Of a stretch of 64,000 nt of DNA, positions 56,667-64,000 are shown piece by piece; the first letter of the stretch is position 1; every line of letters begins with the position of its first letter. Location: positions 35,302,635 through 35,366,634 of the forward strand of contig NC_060063.1 in NCBI RefSeq assembly GCF_020283565.1, read 5' to 3'. Made by a program: the position numbers and the translations under genes. The stretch is from Trifolium pratense. Lineage: Eukaryota; Streptophyta; Magnoliopsida; Fabales; Fabaceae. The notes under the pieces are model-generated. The model was not told the DNA's origin, did no database searches, and saw nothing but the letters and a program-made list of their open reading frames with translations.

Positions 56667-59067
56667 TGTAACACCCAAACCCATTATTTATATATTTCTA
56701 CCTTAGTAAAATCTTTTTCAAAATACGCAACGGAAATCACATTTAATTTATTGAATATCGGTTCGAGTATTACACCCCTCTACCAAAATAATACTAATGT
56801 AGTTACTTAGTAAAAATAGTGTTTATACAAATCTTTGAATCAAATAATGTATTTATTGATTATACAAAACAACCTAGACAATAGACTTTATATACAATAT
56901 AAAACCCTTTCCCGTGTCACAATCAGAGCGGAGCTTCACCGACGACTCGACATCGAATACCACAAAATCCTGTAAAATCTGGACCCCCAACGGTCCAGCA
57001 CATAACACATAAAAGAGAGTTAGATAACATACTCAAAATATACAAGTGTAAGTAAATGGTACTTAAACACTTCTTCATAAAACATGCATAATCATACATT
57101 ATACATATACATCACCATCATTCATGCATATTCATATATCATGCATATACTTCATTTATCACATAATCAATCATCCACAAAATACACCAAACATATAGTT
57201 TCACGTCGTCTCGGACAATACAAAAACATCAACAATTATCACATAACTCAATTACAAATAGGGATATACATAAAGTTCCTAATGTAATCTAACACCACAA
57301 ATACATTGTTCAGATTATGGTCATGACGGACCCTGCGTTGTTCATTTTATAGTCATGACGGACTCTGCTCCTCACATACGGATTAACAATCAACATTTAC
57401 CAAGTACGTGTCAAACATTATTTATCATAAAATGCACACATAATCCCTAATGCAATCTAATGCTTCACATTCATGCTATGTCCTCTAGACACCTCTAATG
57501 CATGTGGTACCATCTTCTTTATTAGAGTATCTCACCTCTAATATCCTTCTTTATCGGATAAATATAATCTGATATCCTTCTTTATTGGAATATCCAATAT
57601 CACATATATTCATGAATGCATGTATGTATTTCATGAATTCACTCACAATTAATAGCATTAAGCTCTTCATTTATAATGTGGAACACTATCCAACATTTCT
57701 TCTTTATTAAGATAACACTATACCTTAATATACGTCTTTATCGAATAGCATAATTCGATATACTTCTTTATTAAGTTGATTTACACCTTAATATACTTCT
57801 TTGATATTTAAACAAACATCATCAACAACCATTTAACAATTGCATACAAACACAATTAATTCATGCCATCAACATACATCGATTATCACATACAATGTAT
57901 TTACTCACATTTTTAACACAATACTAATAATATAAGTAAAGTGTATTAAGCATGCATTTTATCATAAAACAAACTCCGGAATCGGAATCTACGCGAAAAA
58001 TCGAGTAAAATAGGTTCTGGTTGCATAAACCGTCAATAGGTCAAAAGTCAACGGTCAACCCAAAAGTCAACAGTCAACACAGTTCAAGTTGAACTACGCT
58101 GGGCGTGAAAGGTTCACGCTGCGCGTGACACAAGGCTACGCCGCGCGTGGAAATGATCACGCTGCGCGTGATAAGAATCATGCTACCCGAGACGACCAGC
58201 AACATTTCCAAAAGGATCACGCTGCGCGTGATGGGGATCACGCTGCGCGTGAGTGCTGAGGGACAGTCACGCTGGGGGCGTGAAAGGCCACGCTGGGCGT
58301 GATAGATCTGATGTTCTTCATGTTCATACGAAAAATGGTCCAAAACTCACTTATTTGGCCCAAAAACCCCATTTTACATGTTATAAAACCCAAATATGTT
58401 TGTTTTCATGTACATAACATATATATAAACACAAAAAGACAGATTGATTCTCAGATCTACATCAAAACACGTCATAAAGTAAGAGATCTATACATTTTAC
58501 TCAAAACTCATAAAAACACAAGGTTCTTAGATCAAACATCTACAATTTATGTTTGTACTTGTTAAATTCGTTCATACATCATACCAAGAGTATATCAAAC
58601 ATGTTATGAACATAATAATCGATTTCCTTTAAGAAAATCCATCCAAAACTAAAACGAAAATGGGGTGGAGGAAGTTCGGGTGAGGAGAAATCGACATTCT
58701 CCCCTTCCTCGAGTCACCCACGAATATGAAATCTACTCTCTTACCTTAGATCCGACGAAAGCTCAACGATTGCTCTTGATCTCTCTTGCTCAAGCTCTCC
58801 TCTTCTCCTCCTTCTCTCTTCTTCCTCTTCAAAGTCACAAAATGTGACACTTTCTCTCTCTAAGGGCTATAAATAGCGCCCCCTCCTTAAGTCCAAGGCC
58901 CATTGGGCCTCAAGCCCAATTGCTTGGCCCAACTCACGTTAACTCTCACTAACTCGCGCGTTAACTAAAACTCTCGATAAATAACTTAAAGTTACTATCT
59001 TACTCAAAAACCACGTCACCAAATAATTAAACACTTAAATAGTGAATAATAAATTTGGGTCGTTACA
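56667..59067 (-). repeat. 5' LTR of gypsy-like element 2 (right copy)
   Basis: 2401 bp, nearly identical to the left copy, with the same palindrome array at 58096-58303. Confidence 0.88.
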
Positions 59068-59072
59068 GTTCT

Positions 59073-61407
59073 TTTCATGGGTTTTCCTTTAGACCTTCGG
59101 TGGGGGCTTCGGGCGGGATTTTAACTTTGTGGGACTCTTCTGAGGTGGAGATGTGGTGGACAGAGAGTCGAGAGCATGTGTTGTGGTGCCATGGTCGTTT
59201 CACTAAGTCTGGTGAGGAGTTTTTTGTGGCAAATATCTATGCTCCCTGTGACGATTTGGTTAAGCAACAGTTGTGGGAGTCTATTTCGGAGCGGCTCCAG
59301 TCGTTAGCGGGGAAGAGAGTGTGTGTTTGTGGGGATTTTAATGCTGTGAAACGTGTGGATGAAAGACGATCGGTACGGGGAGGGCACCGTTCCTTAGATC
59401 ACGTTCCTTTTAGCCGGTTTATCGAAGATAACTCTTTGGTAGATCTTCCCTTGATTGGTCGTAAATTTACTTGGTTTAAAGGGGATGGTTGTTCAATGAG
59501 TCGCCTAGATAGATTTCTTCTTTCGGAGGAATGGTGTTTAGTTTGGCCTAATTGTAGGCAGGTCGCCAGGTTGAGAGGGTTATCTGATCATTGTCCGCTA
59601 GTTTTATCTGCGGATGAGGAAGATTGGGGACCTCGCCCGTCTAGGATGCTAAAGTGTTGGAAGGACGTGCCTGGATATCACTCATTCGTGAGAGAGAAGT
59701 GGAACTCGTTCCAGGTCGATGGCTGGGCCGGTCATGTGCTTAAAGAAAAATTTAAGTTAATTAAGGCAGGTCTGAAAGAGTGGCATAGGGTTCACACTCA
59801 TAACCTTCCTAGTCGTATTGAATCGTTGAAAGCTAGGCTTGCGGCCCTAGATGAGAAAGGTGAGGAAGAGGTTCTTTCTGAGGAGGAGTTAACGGAGTTT
59901 CATGGGGTTTCGTTGGATATCCAATCGCTCTCGCGGATGCATGCCAGCATTAGTTGGCAACAATCCCGTTCGTTGTGGCTTAAGGATGGAGATGCTAACT
60001 CGAAGTATTTTCATTCGGTTCTGGCGAGTCGTGGTCGAAGGAATGCCATGTCAGTTGTTCAGGTGGATGGGATTACTATTGAGGGTGTTGAACCGATTAG
60101 ACAGGCAGTGTTTTCGCATTTTGAGTGTCACTTTAAGGCCTCTAACGTGGATCCGCCCGGGGTGGCCGATCTTCAGTTTAAAAGTTTGAACCATGTGGAG
60201 AATGGTAGTCTAATCAAACCTTTCACGGAGGCAGAAGTGAAATCCGCAGTGTGGGATTGTGATAGTTTTAAAAGTCCTGGTCCTGACGGGATAAATTTCG
60301 GTTTCATAAAAGATTTCTGGGTTGAGTTGCGGGGTGACATTATGCGTTTTCTTTCTGAATTTCACCGGAATGGAAAGCTTGCTAAGGGTATTAATTCCAC
60401 TTTCATAGCTCTGATTCCTAAAGTTGATAGTCCCCAAAGGTTGAATGATTTTCGGCCTATTTCGCTTCTGGGATGCGTTTACAAAATTTTGGCAAAGGTT
60501 TTAGCGAATAGGTTGCGTCTTGTGATTGGAAGCGTGATTTCTGAGGCTCAGACGACTTTTGTTAAAGACAGGCAAATCCTTGATGGCATTCTGGTTGCAA
60601 ATGAGGCAGTGGACGAGGCGCGAAAGTCTAGAAAGGAACTTATGTTATTTAAGGTTGATTTTGAGAAAGCTTACGACTCGGTGGATTGGGGCTATCTGGA
60701 TGACATTATGAGGAGAATGTCTTTTCCTACCCTTTGGAGGAAGTGGATTAGAGAGTGTGTTTGTACGGCTACGACATCCGTTTTAGTTAATGGTAGTCCG
60801 ACTGATGATTTTCCCCTTAGGCGTGGTCTTAGGCAAGGTGATCCGTTGTCTCCTTTTCTATTTCTCCTGGCTGCTGAGGGTCTTAATGTGTTAATGGAGG
60901 CTATGGTAGCGCGGAATTTATTTCAAGGGTATAGCTTTGGTGAGCAGGGTATGGTGTCGGTCTCGCATCTTCAGTTTGCGGATGATACTCTTCTTCTAGG
61001 GGTTAAAAGTTGGGCAAATGTTCGGGCTTTGCGAGCTGTTCTTGTGCTATTTGAGACTATGTCGGGTCTGAAAGTCAATTTTAATAAAAGCATGTTGGTT
61101 GGGTTTAATATCTCAGATTCCTGGTTGGGCGAAGCTGCATCTGTGCTGTGTTGTAAGGTGGGAAAGATCCCTTTCCTTTATTTGGGTCTTCAGATCGGGG
61201 GCGATCCGAGGCGTCTGAGTTTTTGGGACCCGGTGTTGCATCGAATAAAGAATAGATTATCTGGGTGGAAGAGCCGCTTCTTGTCTTTTGGTGGCCGTTT
61301 GGTTCTGTTGCGATCTGTTTTGACCTCTCTACCTGTCTATGCTCTTTCCTTCTTCAAAGCTCCTTCAGGTATCATTTCCTCTATTGAATCTCTTTTCATT
61401 AAATTTT

Positions 61408-61438
<31 letters not shown>

Positions 61439-61703
61439 GTGAGGATTCTAGGAAAATTTCTTGGGTGAGTTGGAATTCTGTTAGCTTACCTAAGGAGAGT
61501 GGAGGTTTGGGGGTCAGGAGGTTGCGGGAGTTTAACCAGGCCCTTTTGGGCAAGTGGTGTTGGAGGATGTTGGTAGATAGTGGGGGACTATGGTTTAGAG
61601 TGTTGGCAGCTAGGTATGGGGTTGAGGGAGGCAGAATTCGGGATGGAGGTCGGAGGGGGTCCCTGTGGTGGAGGGAGATAGTACGCATTAGGGAGGCGGT
61701 GAG
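59073..61703 (+). pseudogene. LINE ORF2: endonuclease and reverse transcriptase, C-terminus missing
   Basis: Continues the frame from 50753. Endonuclease blocks: SVGASGGILTLWD, FFVANIYAPCDD, VCVCGDFNAVK, IGRKFTWFKG with SRLDRFL, and GLSDHCPLVL (catalytic SDH). Reverse transcriptase blocks: KSPGPDGINFGFIKDFW, STFIALIPKV, NDFRPISLLGCVYKILAKVL, MLFKVDFEKAYDSVDWGYL, RGLRQGDPLSPFLFLLAAEG, LQFADDTLLL (catalytic FADD) and PFLYLGLQIGG. A T14-G20 run at 61404-61437 interrupts the usual FLWGG block. The frame then resumes as ISWVSWNSVSLPKESGGLGV and LLGKWCWRML, and breaks off near 61703 against unrelated DNA. Apart from the homopolymer and the missing end it is open for over 780 codons. Confidence 0.92.
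61404..61437 (+). repeat. T14-G20 homopolymer junction in the LINE ORF2
   Basis: Fourteen T then twenty G. It replaces what should be about FLWGG codons. Either a mutation by slippage or a sequencing/assembly artefact. Confidence 0.9.
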
Positions 61704-62697
61704 AAATAAAATAAACACATCCAAAGAATAAACAAATTTTATAAAATAAAAATAGTCGTATTATAAACAATTTATTATTTAAAAATAAAATTCTAAATGC
61801 AAATAAAATTGAGGTATGACTATATGTGCTTATTTTTGTTTTTTGATCTAGCCTGTTGATCAGAGTAGGTGATGGCCAATTCGTTGAGCAATTCGTCCAC
61901 CGGAGGGGGGTTGTACCTGCAGGCACTTTGATGCTTAAGTCAGCAAGAGAATGAGAGATACTAGAAAGAGAGAGAGAGTGAAGAATAGAATACCTGGCTC
62001 TCCTGTATAGGAGAGCTATATAGTTGCCCCCGGCGCTGGGCCAATGGTTAGTCTAATAGGCTGAAATAATCCGGCCCAATAGACTCAACTGTCAGGATAG
62101 TCTCTGTATCGTAGGGGAGGCGGTTATTCACCCCTATCCTGGTTGGAGCCGTTCCACTATAAGTGGATAATGGATAAGCTCCATGGCTGAAGTCGTGGTT
62201 GGATGGCATTGCACGTGCTTATCGTGTTGCGAGCCCGTTATGTCGTGGAGGACACGTCATGGGCTGGCGTGTCGGGGAGACCTCCCCTTATTGGATTGTG
62301 CCCCAAATTCCGGGCAAGAGGATATAATTGGGTCAGCTCTTGTTCCACCCCAGAACATTTTTTAACAGTATTTTAATATTGTATGTGCATAAAATAGAAC
62401 TTCAACTCTGACAGTAAAGTTCAACTCTAATATTTGCCTCTAATATTTAATCATGCAAATTGATATCTAAAGAATATCTTATATTTATCTATGCAATGTC
62501 TGCGTTTTTGTTATTAAATAGATTTTTTTTATTTTACTTTCAATGTAATTCTGTCGACTAATCTTAATAGACTTTCAATGTAATTCTCAATTTATTTTTT
62601 CATGTTATTTATATATATCAGTTTAAACTTAACACCAACAAAATAACCCCACGACTAAAATAACGCGCCGCAGGCGCGACCCCTGCGGAGGCACGAG
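61704..62697 (+). mobile_element. Segment ending in a Helitron-like 3' terminus
   Basis: The 3' end has the hairpin CCGCAGG...CCTGCGG (about 62670-62690) and then CTAGT at 62693-62697, followed by T. The piece 61850-62360 is less AT-rich (CCTGCAGGCACTTTGATGC, CCCTATCCTGGTTGGAGCC) and has no clear gene. From memory it resembles a dispersed legume repeat. The 5' TC end was not located; 61704 is simply where LINE similarity stops. Confidence 0.45.
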
Positions 62698-63168
62698 TAT
62701 TAGCCTAGTTAATAAGAGAGGTTTTTTATGGAAAATTGAATAAGATACTTAATTCTTAAGTTTAAAGTTTATTTTTCTACATTGGAGCTGATAATCGGAT
62801 TTATGACCTCTAACATACTACTAAAACATCTCACCACTATACCAAACCTAATAACCCAAATTGTGGCAGATTGCTTAGTAATTTTTATGGTGGTCGTAGT
62901 CAAAAAATTTATTTTAATGGGTAGACTTTATTTTTCATCTCCTTCATTTTGACCGTGTCATTTTTTTAAACGGATTTTACATTTGTTGTAACTACTGTCC
63001 TCAATCGCTGTACCACCATTTTTATCTTTAACTTCTCTTAGAAGAAGTTATTTACTTTACCTTCTAGATTGATTTGTCACTATTTAGTATTGTTTCAAAG
63101 AAACCAACTTATATGCAATTTATTAAACAAAAAAAGAGTTTGGTGCTTCTTTTTCCCAGTTTTAGCTA
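62698..63168. other. No feature recognised
   Basis: AT-rich sequence without ORFs or obvious repeats. Confidence 0.4.
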
Positions 63169-64000
63169 ACTAGTATCCGGACCCGTGCCAAACACGGGTA
63201 AAATGAGACTAAAAAATTAATATTTTAATATTAAAATTTTCATCATTTTGAAATAAAAAGGATGAAAAATGAAAAACTATAACATAAAAAAAGTAGGATC
63301 CCGTATTTGTCAAAAATAAAATAAATTAAGATCCCGTATTAATATATAAATATAGTCAATTAAAAAAGTTTTAAAATCATTTACAAGTCAATTAAAATTG
63401 TACCTCTGATTTTTTATTTTACCGAAAATTAAACGTACAATTTTAATATATTTCTCGCGTGAATCACAAAAAAAAAAGATGAAAAAGAGTAGGCCCCGTA
63501 TAAATTACAAAAAAATAAATCATGTCTCTTAATATATACGTAAAAATATAGACTCGTGTGTAAACTTTTTTTAAAAAAACCCCCCAAACAAACAAAACAA
63601 AGTTAAAATAATCTCATAATACCCATAGTAAATTAAATATGAAACAAAAATACCCTAAAAAAATTATTTGAATATATCTTATATTAGTTAATTTAATTTC
63701 CACATCAATATCCTCCAAATAAAATAAATATAGAACATCGTATAAATTATTGGAAAAAAATATGTCTTTGTGTTAATACATGAATAAAAATAACGTATTT
63801 ATTTTAATATATTTTTTTTGGTATTAAGTAGTATTAACACTCTTGTTCTCATGGAAGAATTCGCTGATAATTCACAGTTCGACTATCAGGTAAGTATAGC
63901 CCCAAAGTAATACATGTGCAAAAATATATGCGCATGTAAATTATAAATACAAAAGTCTCACGTAAATTATAAAATAAAAATAGATTTCCGTCTTAATATA
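63169..64000 (-). mobile_element. Helitron, minus orientation, 3' end at 63169, runs off the window
   Basis: On the minus strand a hairpin ACCCGTG/CACGGGT is followed by CCGGATACTAGT, ending CTAGT at 63169 with T next. The body to the right is AT-rich with repeats of GATCCCGTATT / GGCCCCGTATAAATTA at irregular spacing, and has no ORF. Confidence 0.6.

Larger units (their letters stand above)
50754..59067 (-). mobile_element. Gypsy-like LTR retrotransposon 2, non-autonomous (LARD-like), 8314 bp
   Basis: Two 2401-bp LTRs (50754-53154 and 56667-59067). Target duplication GTTCT at 50749-50753 and 59068-59072. tRNA-iMet primer site inverted beside the right LTR; purine tract beside the left. The one LTR mismatch I noticed is at 51657 vs 57570. 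The interior is 3512 bp with no gag/pol frame. It is homologous to the interior of element 1, but the LTRs differ in their repeat content. Confidence 0.87.
27986..61703 (+). mobile_element. L1-type LINE split into six pieces by later insertions
   Basis: Rejoining the flanks at each target duplication, conceptually, gives one colinear LINE. Its pieces are about 27986-29134, 39892-41054, 49088-49180, 50107-50753 and 59073-61703. ORF1 (RRM, DUF4283) is followed by ORF2 (endonuclease, reverse transcriptase). It is cut at about 61703, before the zf-RVT/RNase H end and poly(A). ORF1 has one internal stop, and ORF2 one homopolymer-related frame problem. Otherwise it is well preserved, so the element was young when the LTR elements entered it. 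Its own target duplication cannot be identified. Confidence 0.88.

Overview
The window is nuclear DNA of a dicot plant. It is AT-rich and intron-containing, and it is dominated by transposable elements. I read it as a legume (Fabaceae, perhaps Medicago, Trifolium or a relative) from recalled similarity of its MITE, Mutator-like, F-box, mTERF and plant-mobile-domain sequences to legume families. The lineage is inference; the plant origin is secure. There are no bacterial genes, CRISPR arrays, rRNA genes or complete tRNA genes.

Layout. 1-1624: the 5' part of one probably functional gene on the minus strand, a two-B3-domain (VRN1/REM-like) transcription factor with three phase-consistent exons. 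It runs off the left edge. 1639-8600: a duplicated copy of the B3 promoter, then nested DNA transposons: Mutator-like (MULE) long-TIR elements with 9-bp target duplications, a hAT-type element, Stowaway MITEs, and a fragment of a MULE-associated gene. 9420-10305: a 5'-truncated LINE tail (RNase H). 10649-11555: two mutually inverted palindromic MITEs around a (TA)n tract. 11859-15070 and 22583-25110: F-box and mTERF pseudogenes. The mTERF locus is duplicated with its promoter (TATA, telo-box, GGCCCA) and two conserved stem-loops. 15391-20634: a tandem triplication. Each unit holds a Helitron 3' end and a short signal-peptide-like ORF; two units carry a MULE-type element and the third is its empty site. 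21350-22344: another long-TIR element. 25160-27790: remains of an element carrying a FAR1/MULE-type DNA-binding domain convergent with a plant mobile domain (PMD) gene.

28-61.7 kb is one L1-type LINE (plus strand) broken into six pieces by later insertions. Its order is RRM, DUF4283, endonuclease, reverse transcriptase. The insertions are (a) a Ty3/gypsy-like LTR element, 29135-39886, itself hit by a solo LTR, 34302-37085; (b) a Ty1/copia-type element, 41055-49082; (c) a 0.9-kb MITE-like insertion, 49181-50106; (d) a second gypsy-like element, 50754-59067. All LTR insertions have perfect 5-bp target duplications, equal-length LTR pairs and initiator-Met tRNA primer sites, but none has an intact interior ORF. 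The two gypsy-like elements share a ~3.5-kb apparently non-coding interior and >2-kb LTRs, the anatomy of LARD-type non-autonomous retrotransposons. The window ends with two further Helitron termini, at 62697 and 63169.

There is no operon-like cooperation. The biology is layered transposition: non-autonomous elements moved in trans, target-site signatures that date insertions relative to each other, and gene fragments carried or stranded by the elements.
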